Of a DNA stretch of 64,000 nt, positions 9,770-21,492 are shown one piece after another. Source of the stretch: Gerris lacustris (taxonomy: Eukaryota; Arthropoda; Insecta; Hemiptera; Gerridae). The notes beneath the pieces were generated by a model. It was not told the DNA's origin. It ran no database searches and was given only the letters and a program-made list of their open reading frames with translations. The translations under genes and the position numbers were made by a program. Positions within the stretch are counted from its first letter, which is position 1, and every line of letters starts with the position of its first letter. The stretch is taken from the NCBI GenBank assembly GCA_951217055.1, contig OX578282.1, forward strand, positions 26,069,657 to 26,133,656. Reading direction: 5' to 3'.

Positions 9770-11005
9770 GAAAAAATAGACTGCCAATTAGAGTGACACA
9801 TAGCTTCCTCGCATCCTATCACGTGCTTTATTGATTTTATGCTTCTACAAGCCATTATGTCTAATATATTTTTATTTTTTCCCCCGTTTTTACTTTCTCA
9901 TATAAAGAGAAAGTATTGTGATGGCGCAAAAATTCGATTTTGAGATTTTGATGGATTTACACGTTTTGAGGTCCCCTGAATCCAAAAAAGTGGTTTTTAA
10001 AAAATGTCTGTCTGTCTGTCGTCTGTCGTCTGTCGTCTGTCGTCTGTGCAGACGCCTGGAGCCTAAACTACTGGACCGATTTTGACGAAATTTGGCATAC
10101 ATGTTCAGAAAAATGATACCCCGAGGCGAAATCGAGAAATGAATTTTAGCTCTAAATTTGGGGGCGCTAACCCCCAAAAACTCTGAAAAAACATGAAAAA
10201 AAAATATTTCTCGAAAACGGTTCCGACGATTTTGATTAAAAAAATTCTAAAATGTAGTCCATTTGAATACGAATCCAACGATATAAGCCGTTTTCCCGGG
10301 AAAAATCTAGTTCCTGAGAAATTAGCTTAAAACGCGGACGGAGAGAGCCCGGGTTCGATTCCCCGCCCAGGAGAAGTTATTTTTATGATAAATTTTGATG
10401 AAATGTTCAATAATATTTAAATGTACATTTGAAAACTAATAAATGGAAAATACTGGGTTAAGTAATTATAAACTTGTATATGAGAAAGTTTGTCTGAGTT
10501 GTCTTGGACCGATTTTTTTAATATGTAAAAATGGTTTTGACTTTTTACATGAATTAAAGTATCAATTAAGCAAAAGTTAAAGAGCGCAGTCAGTTGAAAT
10601 TAATCTAGTGCTATCTGCGGTCTACTTTCGACAAACCAAATATATAAAAAATATCATAAACATCAGATAAGTGCTGTCGAAGATATAGGTATAAATATAT
10701 GTATGTTTATACGCATGTTGACAAGAAACAAATAAGGCCAAAAGATTGAAACTTATATGGGGCCAACTATGGGCAAATTATGGCCTACCATAAAAATTTC
10801 ATTGAAATTAAACGTTTTTAAGATAATGTTGGGTAGCAAAAATTGAGCGACAGACCAACAGGCAGACACGGAACCAAAAATGTTCCCTGATGTCTGAAAT
10901 GGATTTCTGTCTTGGAATTCTTGAAATCTGAGACATAAAATATTTTAGTTCTTCAGAACGATCACATAGCTTCCGTTACCTTTGGTAAGCTCGGAAGCAA
11001 AATTC
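9770..11005 (+). mobile_element. Family A copy split by a family B insertion
   Basis: The terminal module lies at 9778-9830 (CACATAGCTTCCTCGCATCC), followed by the CCATTATGTCTAATA and CCCCCGTTTTT segments. The match resumes after family B at about 10515 with a TTTTTTTAATATGTAAAAAT segment. It then runs through GCAAAAGTTAAAGAGCGCAG, GACCAACAGGCAGACACGG, CCAAAAATGTTCCCTGATG, and TTACCTTTGGTAAGCTCGG near 10985. Confidence 0.65.
9892..10507 (-). mobile_element. Family B SINE-like element, best copy
   Basis: Read on the minus strand it starts with CCAAGACAACTCAGACAAAC and ends with the hairpin ACTTTCTC / GAGAAAGT (9892-9899 and 9907-9914) and an A-rich tail. A run of four GACGACA-type repeats and GACAGACAGACAGA sits at 10000-10055. 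The segment CCGGGTTCGATTCCCCGCCC at about 10350 reads as a tRNA T-arm and box B on the plus strand, that is, antisense to the element. Candidate duplications CCGTTTTT (left) and CCGATTTTTTT (right) flank it within family A. Confidence 0.65.
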
Positions 11006-11455
11006 CATTGCTTTTCAAAACAACTATCAATGGCGATGAAAAAAGTTCATGTAAATCGAATAACAATTCTCAAATGCATAGTAGAATTACATACATTAAA
11101 TGTTTGTCTTAAAAATAAAATAGTATTATTTAATACAAATTATCTAATTGTGTCTCCAAAGGTTAATTATATCCCTAGTTAATGTCAAGATTTTGATACA
11201 AAAAACAAAGCAAGTTAAATAAAAAATCATATCACAGAAGAAATACATAATATGAGTCAATGACCAGACGAAAAAAGATAAAACGCTCACGAAATCCAAG
11301 GCGAAAAATTATAGGGGCGTCTAAGATTTTACCTTCGGTCTGAAAAAGGAGCGTTAAATCGCCAAAGAGTGATTATTTTAGCGGTCAAAATATGCCGTAA
11401 AGGTCTACAGATCCACGCAATAGAAGTAGAAATAGAAAAAAAAAAAAAAAAAATG
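11006..11455. other. Unassigned sequence
   Basis: Nothing recognised. It includes an A18-type homopolymer near 11440. Confidence 0.35.
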
Positions 11456-12160
11456 ATCTTGGGGATGGATAGGCAAAGCATAGTTACAAGAAAAACATAA
11501 GGTTTTGAACCTTACCTATCCCGTAGCAAGGTACCTGCTTCTTAAAGCAGATAAGGATACCTGTTAAAGGAAGGTACGCAAAGGTATCTCACGTGATGTT
11601 AGGTACTTAGGATCCATTTCACCGCAACTAAAGTCTAGACTGTTACAGATTATACATAGCTACGAGCCCCCGGCTTATAATTCTACTCGGGATAGATCCG
11701 CACTGAACAACTACCATCCAACATCTAGTAATTGACTTCAAGAATATGATTCCAAAACAGAGAATCAGGGATCTTTGATAAACAAAACAGAAAGAAAGTA
11801 CGATAAACAAAACATTGAAAGAAACACAAAGCATTTTTTTATAATAAGGAAATACCTGCGGTAGAAGAAAGTAAAACTTGTGACATAAGTAATAAGAATA
11901 ACCATAAACAATAAGGAAAGAATCATATTTCGTACAAAGAGGCTCAGCGCTTATCATTTATATAATCGTGTAGTGCCCCGAAGACGGCGACGACTGATCT
12001 CGAAATGATTTGTTATTGCTAAGCTAAGTCAATCACATTTATTCCAATAAAAATAAATGTTTGTTTTGATTTGTTTGTCTTCAAATAGATATAATAACAT
12101 ATCTAAATACCCATCTAAATTAATAATTTACTAAATGTTACTTTATTTTCTAAATATTAA
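11456..12160. other. Unassigned, partly GC-richer sequence
   Basis: The part at 11456-11720 is less AT-rich than its surroundings. It contains short inverted motifs such as AAGGTTTTGAACCTT and repeated AGGTACCT/AGGTACGC words. This looks like a degraded repeat head, but no family was assigned. At 11975-11998 GAAGACGGCGACGACTGATC is followed by TCGAAATG, similar to the GAAGATGAC...GTCGAAACG motif at 37.9 kb. Confidence 0.3.
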
Positions 12161-12163
12161 GTG

Positions 12164-12183
12164 AAGCCCGTTGCCACGGGCTT
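12164..12183. other. Strong short hairpin
   Basis: AAGCCCGT, a TGCC loop, then ACGGGCTT: a perfect 8-bp stem. GC-rich short hairpins of this kind occur near the 3-prime ends of Helitrons. The CTRR terminus expected after a Helitron hairpin is not convincing here, so no element is called. Confidence 0.45.
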
Positions 12184-12411
12184 AACGGCTTGTATAATAA
12201 GTCGTGTTATTTTCAAAAGGAACAATAAATAAACATTCTTGACCTTTGAGTAAAATTTATTAAATTAATCTGGGATCATATATATTTAAAATAATAAAAC
12301 TCAATTCGGAAATATTTTACTGTTAAGAGTATAATCAATCGGAATAACAGCAAACCTTAAAGTTGATATTAGATTTGAGCATTATATGGGAGGTCACCTT
12401 ATATGAATAGC

Positions 12412-12866
12412 ATAAACTGTTTCTCCAGGTAAATAGATAACTTGTATAAAATACACATTATCTATTTTCCTGGAGAGACAGTTTATTCAGGTAAAAAGAT
12501 AACTTGTATAATATACACATCAATTTACCTGGAGAGACAGTTTATTCGTATTATGTGTATGTGAGACTTCATATCGTATGTCACAGCACTAGTGGTGGCC
12601 ATACGAAGGTTGAAAGCTGCTTTGTTATATAATTATAACAAAGCAGCTTTCAGCCGTAAGGCCACCACTAGTGTTGTGACATACGATATGAAGAAGCCTC
12701 ACCTTTTACAAATTCATTTATTAATGAAACTCTATTATGGCCATATGAAGGCTGAAAGCTTCTTTCTTTTACTAATTAATTTATTAATTTAACTCTATTA
12801 TGGCCATATGAAGGCTGAAAGCTTCTATTTATAATAAATTATAAATTTTCAAGGAGACACAGTTTA
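12412..12866. mobile_element. Compound foldback element
   Basis: Outer ends AAACTGTTTCTCCAGG (left) and AAGGAGACACAGTTTA (right) are inverted relative to each other. Inside are an inverted pair around TAGATAACTTGTATA, a second copy of CCTGGAGAGACAGTTTATTC, and a long palindrome (12561-12702). There are also two direct copies of CTCTATTATGGCCATATGAA plus GGCTGAAAGCTTCT, about 67 bp apart. No protein is encoded. Confidence 0.55.
12561..12702. repeat. 142-bp near-perfect palindrome
   Basis: Left arm GTGAGACTTCATATCGTATG, then GCACTAGTGGTGGCC, then GCTGCTTTGTTATA. The right arm is its reverse complement with few mismatches and ends AAGAAGCCTCAC. The centre lies near 12632 in an AT-only spacer, so the segment could extrude as a cruciform. 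Confidence 0.75.
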
Positions 12867-13716
12867 TATTATCCCTTTAAAGTTGTCTAGCTAAAATCTA
12901 AAAGTCTAGCTAAAAATTATCACTTTTTTTTAATCCCCTCCAGAAAAACAACAATGCAAATATTTGCTACTTGACTTGACTCACTGCCAACTGTAGTTAC
13001 AAACTTTGAACAGTCGTATAAGAAGGCGTCACGGCTTTTGGAGATTAAATTACTACATATTATAGTGAGCACAATTTTATTAAATAATTTACCCTCTTCT
13101 CTTCCCAACTACTAGAAAGCTGAAACTTACAGAGATTATGTATTTCCGATGACAATATAAAAATCGTTGTCTACAAAAGCGTGTCATATTTATTTTCTTT
13201 TTCATATACTTGTTTATACAGTCATTATGATATAAATCTGATCTAATAAAATGAAAATAATAAAATCTGATAAATATATATATTTTTTTATTTATTTAAT
13301 TCAAGACAAAGGATTGAACTTATAATCTATGTCTATATGAGTACATAGTGGTTTCCTTGTGTAATAATAATCTATTTCTTAATTTTATTTACTTGTTTAT
13401 AATACAAGAAACAACTAAATGTCACTGCTAAAGTATAATTTACCATTGCCGAAATATATAATACATAAACTCGCTCAATTTTTACAAAGTTTTCTCGAAA
13501 CATAACATTAGGTTACTGCAGGACGTGGGGTCGGACAACGCAAAAAATCTATGTGAATACATATTAATATTAAACATTTTTTATATAATTATAATATAAC
13601 TCTATTCAAAAACACCCCAACTGCCTTGATTATACACCTCCCTCCCATCAATTAAAATAAAAACTTAAAAAAGAAAACATAAATAGTATGTTTGTAAGAA
13701 AAAGCAACATTGACTA
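12867..13716. other. Unassigned AT-rich sequence
   Basis: No recognisable genes or family repeats. Confidence 0.35.
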
Positions 13717-13881
13717 ATGACAATCAGAAGCATATCAAAAAGAACAAATTACAAAAAAAAAGTTAAACAGGAAGAAAGATTACCTGAAGAATTTCAAAAA
13801 GAAGTAGAAGAAATGTTAGAAGGTAGCCGAAAAATTCCTCTTTTGGTTAATCACCTATTTATGATGTGCAAGAGGGTTTAA
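13717..13881 (+). CDS. Possible short ORF or exon, 54 codons
   Basis: ATG at 13717 and TAA at 13879. The product is rich in Lys, Arg and Glu, with the stretches RLPEEFQKEVEEMLEG and RKIPLLVNHLFMMCKRV. The composition is unlike the Phe/Ile/Asn/Tyr-rich translations of neighbouring AT-rich DNA, and an amphipathic helix is plausible for the Glu-rich part. I do not recognise the family. It could be a processed fragment of a host gene, a transposon-derived exon, or chance. No splice or promoter signal supports it. Confidence 0.25.
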   Translation: MTIRSISKRTNYKKKVKQEERLPEEFQKEVEEMLEGSRKIPLLVNHLFMMCKRV

Positions 13882-14520
13882 TTACAGGGACCGAGTAATG
13901 AGATCAAAATGAAGATAAGGGGATACGAGTTTATTATAACTTAGATGGCTTCCAGGACCCAAGTAGAGCCCGTGAAAAATAGAGTAGAACTCGAAAAAAG
14001 TATTTAATTACAACCTAATTAAGGGTCTCGTCAAACGAAGCTAACTCAAAAACTCTTTGTGCTTTAATAGAGACTTGATGCACCATATCACCTTAATGAT
14101 ATGGTGCACCTATGTATATGATACATATGTATAGGATAAAACATCAAAACTATCTTTCTTATTTATTCATTTGTCAGGCTATTGATTACGTCATACTCGC
14201 TTCGGCGGTACAATGTACAGAGGTATGATGTGTGAAGTGGCTGGAACTCTCTACCTAGTAAAAAGGGCCTAAGTGATGGCCTAATTGTTGGGTTCGAACA
14301 AGTGGCTCGTCCTAACCGTCTAGTACTAGTACTAGGACCTTACTACTACTACTACTACTAATCATTTGTCATAAACACTGTTAATTAGTATTTAAGTTCA
14401 CAGAAAAACTGGCTTTAGACTTAAATAGTTCAATAAAGAATTTGTTCAAAATATTCAAACACTATAAAAAGCATATGTTTTGTACAGTATTTAAAACTTA
14501 ATTATACAAACTAGATACAG
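13882..14520. other. Unassigned sequence with a palindrome and a TAC-repeat tail
   Basis: It contains the hairpin at 14079-14108. A moderately GC-rich block (14190-14340) follows, with GTTGGGTTCGAACAAG, resembling a box B, and ends in (CTA)n at 14341-14362. A block ended by a trinucleotide tail is compatible with a retroposon 3-prime end, but the family is not recognised. Confidence 0.35.
14079..14108. repeat. Perfect 12-bp-arm palindrome
   Basis: TGCACCATATCA, loop CCTTAA, then TGATATGGTGCA. Perfect arms in an otherwise unremarkable stretch. Confidence 0.8.
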
Positions 14521-14524
14521 CAAC

Positions 14525-16260
14525 ATATAATAGTCAACTTTGTAAATAACTAGCTGGAAACCCGTGCTTCGCTGCGGAGTGTTATTTTAATTAGATAAGT
14601 TTATAAACTACCATCAAGAAACATTTAAATTATTTTACTAAGCGAGAATATCTAGATTCTATCCCTCCAACTTATTTCTATACCCCCTCCTCCTTGATAA
14701 GATAGTTTGCAAATATCCCAAACTTACCCCCCCCCCCCCCCCCCAAATGAAAATACATAACAACAATTACTTTACTCTTAAAGAGCTTTTCAACGATATG
14801 CATCATGAAGGGCATTCATTACTTTGACCCCGTATTCATTACTTGTACCCCGTACCTCTGTGTACCAAAATTTATTTTTATTTTTAAAATTCTTGAAGAC
14901 AGTGATTTTTCCCCTGCTTCAAGGTCAAGTGTGCAAATTTTCATCGAGATCGGACTAAAACTGTAGATTTGAATAAAGAACATACACTCATACGTTGACT
15001 TTTAGATATATTTTTCCATTTTACCCCCCTAAATGTACATAATAACAGTAACTGTACTCTTTAAGAGCGTTTCAACGGTATGCATCATGAAGGGTTTTTC
15101 ATTACTTTGGCATTTGTAACCCTTACCCCTGTGGACCAAAATTTAAATTTCTAAAATTCATGTAGACAGTGACCTTCCCCTTGCTTTGAAGGTCAAATGT
15201 GCAAATTTTCATCGAGATCGGACTACAGTTTTAGTAGATTTGAGTGAAAAACATACACATACACTTTCGTTGACTATTATATACGAGTATATTATATAGA
15301 TATAAATTTCCATTGCACCCCGCTCCTAAATGGAAATATGACAAAACTGTACATAACATCAATTACTGTACTCTTAAAGAGCGTTTCAACGGTATGCATC
15401 ATGAAGGGTATTTCATTACTTTGACATTTGTAACCCTTATCCCTGTGTACCAAAATTTAAATTTCTAAAATTCATGTAGACAGTGATCTTCCCCTTGCTT
15501 TGAAGGTCAAATGTGCAAATTTTCATCGAGATCGGACTACAGTTTTAGTAGATTTGAGTGAAGAACATACACACACATACACATACACTTTCGTTGACTA
15601 TTATATACGAGAATATTATATAGATATAAATTTCCATTGCACCCCGCTCCTAAATGGAAATATGACAAAAATGTACATAACAACAATAATTTCTCATTTA
15701 AAGAGCTTCTCAGCGATATGCACCATGAAGGGTATCCATTACTTTGGACATTTGTACCCCGTACCCCTGTGTACCTAAATTTTAATTTCTAAAATTCATG
15801 TAGACAGTGATTTTCCCCTTGCTTTGATGGTCAAGTGTGAAAATATTCATCAAATTGGGATAAAACTGTAATTTGTATAAAAGACACCCTCATACGGACA
15901 CTCCTTTTTATAGAAGATATAGCTATATTTTTCCATTTTACCCCCCTCCTAAATGGAAATATGACAAAACTGTACATAACATCAATTACTGTACTCTTAA
16001 AGAGCTTTCCAACGATATGCATCATGAAGGGCATTCATTACTTTGACCCGTTTTCATTACTTGTACCCCGTACCTCTGTGTACCAAAATTTAAATTTTAA
16101 AAATTCATGTAGACCGTGATCTTCCCTTGCTTTGATGGACAAGTGTGCAAATTTTGATCGAGATCGGACTAAAACTGTAGATTTGTATAAAGAACATACA
16201 CACACATACATTCACATTTATATATTTAGAGTTTAATAACACACCTGATCACAAGCTTTT
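14525..16260 (+). repeat. Family C tandem array, five units
   Basis: The anchor CATCATGAAGG (or CACCATGAAGG) recurs at 14801, 15083, 15397, 15721 and 16020, giving units of 282-324 bp. Each unit carries CCATTTTACCCCCCT, GTACATAACA, a CTTAAAGAGC block, a GTACCCCTGTGTACC block, and a 3-prime block with ATCGAGATCGGACTA and AACATACACA. The array is preceded by AAACCCGTGCTTCGCTGCGG at about 14558, a GC-rich word of the type seen at the ends of dispersed insect repeats. Units are 5-20 percent diverged by eye, so the array is not recent. An 18-base C run sits at 14727-14744. Open frames such as 15500-15778 are by-products. Confidence 0.75.
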
Positions 16261-18000
16261 GGTTTCTTAAATTTATTGTTTATAAAATGAAAACAAAATT
16301 CTGCTATTCGGCACAATAAAGTAGAAAGAAACATTACTTAGCATTAACTCACAGAGTAGAAAGAAAGTTCGATTAACAAATCATCGAATTAATGGGCATC
16401 ACATAAATATTTAGACAGACTCATCCAATTATTACCAAATCATGAATTCGTTTATACTTAAATCTACATTGAATTAATTCATTTATCAACTGCGGCAAAG
16501 CGGTCTTAGTAGTGGAGAACCCTTTAGGCTTTAGGGCTAAGGTTCATGGTGGAAACATTTTTTCTTAGAATAATTATTTGTTTTTTAAAATATTGCAGTT
16601 ATGCGTTAACTTGGCATATTAGTTTTAGAGTAGGTATTTATGGTTCGATATAATATAAAAAGTAAAAGAATATTATTGTTTTACATACAATATATATTTT
16701 TATAGCAAGAACAATAATGAATAATTTTTAAAACAAAACAACGTTTTGATAAAGATACAAATAAAGTTTCAAAGGCATGATTATACCGATGAAATGTTGA
16801 CCGAGAGTAGAAAAGAAAAATGAAATATAATTTTGAAACAATGGAAATCTTTAAGAGCAAATATTATTTGTATATGCTGTGTAAACACTAAACACTAGTT
16901 CATATAATAATTTATTGAAGATGATCAGTCTGACAGTCTTAGACCCCATATACTATTTACATTTTTGCACCGGACGAATTGAAATCTTCAGAGGCCTTCT
17001 TCTGAAGAGTAATCGTGATTTTACTTTCCACTATATATATTAAAACTACTTCGGTTCAACATGTCTGTCTATCCGTTCGCAACGTCAGGTTAACATAGCG
17101 AGTTATTATTCGTACACCTTTATTATTATTTTCTTGTATACATTGAAAATGGAAGTGGATACAGACAAATGCCCTGAGGGAAACTCTAAGATTAAAAATT
17201 GATTGTTCTCAAGTACTTTTTTTAATAGTTAGGTTCAAAACGTTTTTTGTTATTGTACAAAAGAAATTAATGTCCGGTTAAAGTCCAAACACTTATTTTT
17301 TTCGTTATTTTTACAACTTTACAATACATAAGTCGTGTACATATAAAGCCGGTACATGTAGGTACTTACATCTTTGTTTTTTAAAGACCCTTAAGCAAAA
17401 ATTCATAAAAGATTTGAGCCAAAGAAGGCCGCTTATTTTCGAAAACTTCGCACGAACAACCTGAGCTTAATAATAAGTAAGTTTATAAATTATAGCACTT
17501 GTTGGATTTCTGATACTTTTTCGCAAGTTGTGAAGAAAGAAAATTTATGGGGATAACATCGTACATGTGTATAAAAACTTTGAACAAACGGAATAGATTT
17601 GTTTTAGAAGCTTCGAGCGATGATATTTGTAGCGAATGATGTTTTCGAGGTACCAAATAATTCTTTTGGCACAAACATCAATAATTAATTTTTGATCTTG
17701 GGCAATATATCATTGACTATTTCATTCAATGATAAAATTGTTGGACCAAACATTTTATTGTAGTAATTTCTCCTTATTCAATCAAATTAATTTTAACTAA
17801 TATAATAAGGAACTATGCCTATATTAAAAGCGAACGAGAAGTATAACACGATAAATGTATAAGTTTTTATTCGGTGAAATCACAGCAGTTAATTTAAATT
17901 AAGTAAGGGTAGAAAATTAGCATGCTTAAGTGCACTGCATATCTGTAATGCATGTTTAATCTAACTGTAGAAACTAAGGCAAGTATGACTACAGGTTGGT
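16261..18000. other. Unassigned AT-rich sequence
   Basis: No gene, RNA or repeat family was recognised. Positions 16985-17015 contain a short inverted motif (CTTCAGAGGCC / CTTCTGAAG). Confidence 0.35.
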
Positions 18001-18002
18001 AG

Positions 18003-18131
18003 ACCAGGTGTGTTCCGGGGCAAGATTTAACTAAATTTCATCGAGGACGGTATGAAAAGCCCGATGTGTTTCCGACCAATCTTCAAATCCTGGAGCGTAT
18101 AGTGTGGGTGTCTAGTCTCTATGGTACTTAA
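18003..18131 (+). other. Short open stretch with coding-like composition
   Basis: After a TAG at 18000, 42 codons stay open to a TAA at 18129. The translation contains DLTKFHRGRYEKPDVFPTN and LQILERIVWVSSL. The composition is balanced and unlike AT-rich noise, and local GC content is raised. There is no ATG start and no recognised family. It may be a decayed retroelement piece. Confidence 0.2.
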
Positions 18132-18389
18132 AATATAATACTAGTTAAAATATGCGACTTAAGAAAAATTCCTTAAAACTCGTATTTTTTTTTTTTACAA
18201 ATAATAACTATGATTTTGTTTTTAGATTCTTAAAAACTAGTGAAAAGGGCGGGGAGTACATTAGGAGATTAGAGACGTTATAGATAGATAGTTATGCGCA
18301 GAAATATAATATATTATATATTATTATAAATTATTATGATTATTATTATATTATTATACATATGTGATATTATAATGGCATCAAGTAAA

Positions 18390-18440
18390 TATGCATGGCA
18401 TGCTTACAGAAACTTGGCATGGCACAATGCCGTGCGCTCA
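18390..18440 (+). repeat. Diverged direct repeat, copy 1
   Basis: CATGGCATGCTTACAGAAAC followed by TTGGCATGGCACAATGCCGT and GCGCTCAGAT. It matches 19098-19148 (ACTGCATGCTTGCTGCAACT, CTGTGCGCTCAGATGAAGG) with several differences. The longer unit of this family cannot be delimited. Confidence 0.5.
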
Positions 18441-18879
18441 GATTATTACAATACAAAAGTACCTACATGTATCAAATTTTTAAAAAATAAACAAATGACA
18501 GCTCTAAATAACAAATTGAGACCTTTCAAACGATACACAGCACAATAACAAACTTTAAAAAAAGTCACGGGCCACGACACTTGGGAAAAAATTTACTCTC
18601 ATATTCTCCGTAAATAGCACGAATTTATAAATAATAAATACTCAATTTGACGAGCATTAGAGGAGATTTGAGCCCTCCAATTAGAAATAAATAATATAAT
18701 ATAAAAATAGGTCAATAATTGCGGATACTATAAGAGCTCAAAGTCTAAATTAAAAAATATTAATCAAATAAAATATTAATCAAATCTAGCTCTAACTAAG
18801 GTACAACCGATAGAGGTACGCAAAAAGACAGAATAAATTAAAAAAAAATAACAATTTAAAGTTTCTAGCAATGCAGGAA

Positions 18880-19150
18880 GTGAATTATAATTTTGAAGAT
18901 GACTCAGTCAGTCAGTCAGTAACGAAAATGTTAACTTTGTAACTCTCCTCTTTTGAAAAGACTAAAATATTAAGGTTTGCATTTTTTACAATGTCCTAAG
19001 CTACTTGAGCTTAATCTATGTTTCAAATGTTAAAACACACTCAAGAGGAAGCAGAGATATGAGGGTGAGAAAAACCGGGTGAATTGGTCCAAGATACACT
19101 GCATGCTTGCTGCAACTTGGTCTTCCTCACTGCTGTGCGCTCAGATGAAG
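18880..19150 (+). repeat. Diverged repeat copy 2 with CAGT run
   Basis: It begins with GAAGATGACTCAGTCAGTCA, a tetranucleotide run, and continues to the CATGCTTGCTGCAACTTGG word shared with 18398-18440. Arthropod dispersed repeats often carry such (CAGT)n or (CTGA)n starts. The family G element at 45.4 kb has a similar run. Confidence 0.4.
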
Positions 19151-19350
19151 GGGACAGACAAATCCTGTTTACAAATATATACTTGGTTTCGTTTTTGTAC
19201 CAAGATTTAGAAAAGATTTATGACATGTTATCATTAAATATATTTTGTAGCCCAGAAACAAAAAAAAAAAAGATTTATGTTTAGCGAATTTTTGAAAATT
19301 TTCTCCATGGAAATCCGTTTTAGACCATCCTGAAATTTAACACTATTTTT

Positions 19351-19645
<295 letters not shown>

Positions 19646-19799
19646 CACTCCAGACGATATCTCACGCTAGGATGCACTTAAAAATCCAAACAAATTTTAA
19701 AATGTCAATAATATCAAAAGAAAGGATGAGTTCGTTCGCCAAAATTTGTGGAGTGCATTTAGGGGTCAAATTTTGACCATTTAGGGTCAAAAATAGCAT

Positions 19800-19985
19800 A
19801 AAAACAGTTTTTTCCCCATTTTACCCCCCTCTTATATGAAAATATGACAAAAGTGTACATAACAACAATTACTGTACTCTTAAAGAGCTTTTCATTGACA
19901 TGCATCTTGAAGGGTTTATACTATTTTGACTTTTGTACCCCCGTACCCGTAAGAACCAATTTTTTTTTCACTCATCCAAATTCTA
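19800..19985 (+). repeat. Isolated family C unit
   Basis: CCATTTTACCCCCCTCTTAT, GTACATAACAACAATTACTG, a CTTAAAGAGCTTTTC block and CATGCATCTTGAAGGG match the units at 14.5-16.2 kb. It lies just after the compound microsatellite. Confidence 0.65.
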
Positions 19986-21296
19986 GACTAAAATTTTCCT
20001 ATATTATCATAAGCCAATAATACGCAGATTTCTTCATTAAGAAAATTCGTTCATTAAGTCATGGTGCAAGACTGGACTTTTTTTAAATGCTATAGTTAAT
20101 AAAAATGTTTGCCAAAGTCAAATGAACATATTGCTAACTTATATTTCGCCGTAAGAAAAAGTTCAAATAAACAAGCAAACAAATCGACCCGACATCTGGT
20201 TAGAGGACGTCATAAGCCATACGTAATGTGAAAAAAAGGTAAAAAGGTATGGATTTGCTTTGCGAAGCCACCTGATCTTGTGCTCGGAGCAAGACAGAAA
20301 GGTAACGCTCAGTCGATCAGCTAACTAACCGTGAAACCGCTCCCAAGCTTTATTTGAATTATTTTTCTTTATTTATACCTTTTCATTGTAATAGAATTCG
20401 GGATTGTTTTTCTATTTATATTTTATTTTTACCTATAAATTAGCGCAAAATTCCCATAAAACCAGCAATTAAGTTAGTTTGTATTTTGTTCAGTTTCTTT
20501 ATTTTTAACTTCTTTTTTTCTCTCAGTGAAAATGATCCCCTTATTTAAATCATATGAGAAGAAAATTATTATTTTCTTTAATTTAATAATTATTCAACCA
20601 CCTAATATAATCTTTAATGCTTCGTTGAGAACGAGCTGATAAAAAAAAACACACACGAAAAGACATTCCAACACAAAAGGATGTGTACAAAAAAATTTGA
20701 TAAGTCAGCTGATAACAACCGAAAAGATTCAGAAAAATAAATAAGAAAAACAAACTAAAATCCTCTTGCATCTACTACCTACGAGTCCAAAAGTTTTATC
20801 TAATTAGAGAATTGTAAACGAAACTACAATTAAAATATAAAATAAAAAATAACCCAACATACATAAAACATAAAAATTAAATTAAAAGTAACAATAAATA
20901 TTTTTCTCGTATAAATTACAAGGAAAGAACTTTAACGTTACTAATTAACAAAAATAATAATTAAAGAGTTAGAATAAAAATACGTGTAACTTGTAGTTCA
21001 AAGTGTGTTTTAACCAGACGTATAAATCACTTTTGCAGGAGTACTCGTATTTAAATAGAAGGGATTGTATTATATTGTGAGAAATTTCGCGGTTTGTCTT
21101 ACGTAGTTTTAAAAGAGTTCGTTGACCAAAATTATACGGAAAAAGTATTTTTAAATATAATAAATGTTAATATAATATTATAGGATTTAGGAGTACTTTT
21201 GCAGCATGTTCAGTTCGGTTTCTTTCGTTCTTCGGTTGCTACGAATAGATATCAACAGTTCCATAGCTCCTGATATTTTTTTTAGTTAATAGTACA
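19986..21296. other. Unassigned AT-rich sequence
   Basis: A short GC-richer piece at 20255-20345 (GCTCAGTCGATCAGCTAAC) is present. Nothing was identified. Confidence 0.35.
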
Positions 21297-21492
21297 TTAC
21301 GCGTCAAGTGCGGAAAGTAGCATTTTGCATGCGAGTGTGGAGTTTGCACCCGAGCGATAGCGAGGGTGGTAAAACCACACGAGCAATGCAAAATGCCGTT
21401 TTCGAACGAGTTGCGTACCGTACTTTATCTACGATTGTTAGATTTAAATAATAAATACAGAAACAAATAAACTTGCTGTATGTAAGTTCGTA

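Noticed and set aside
10340..10380. Possible true tRNA gene around GGGTTCGATTCCCC
   Set aside because: The box B is good, but the box A to box B distance is too short, no anticodon arm forms, and the segment is part of repeat family B.
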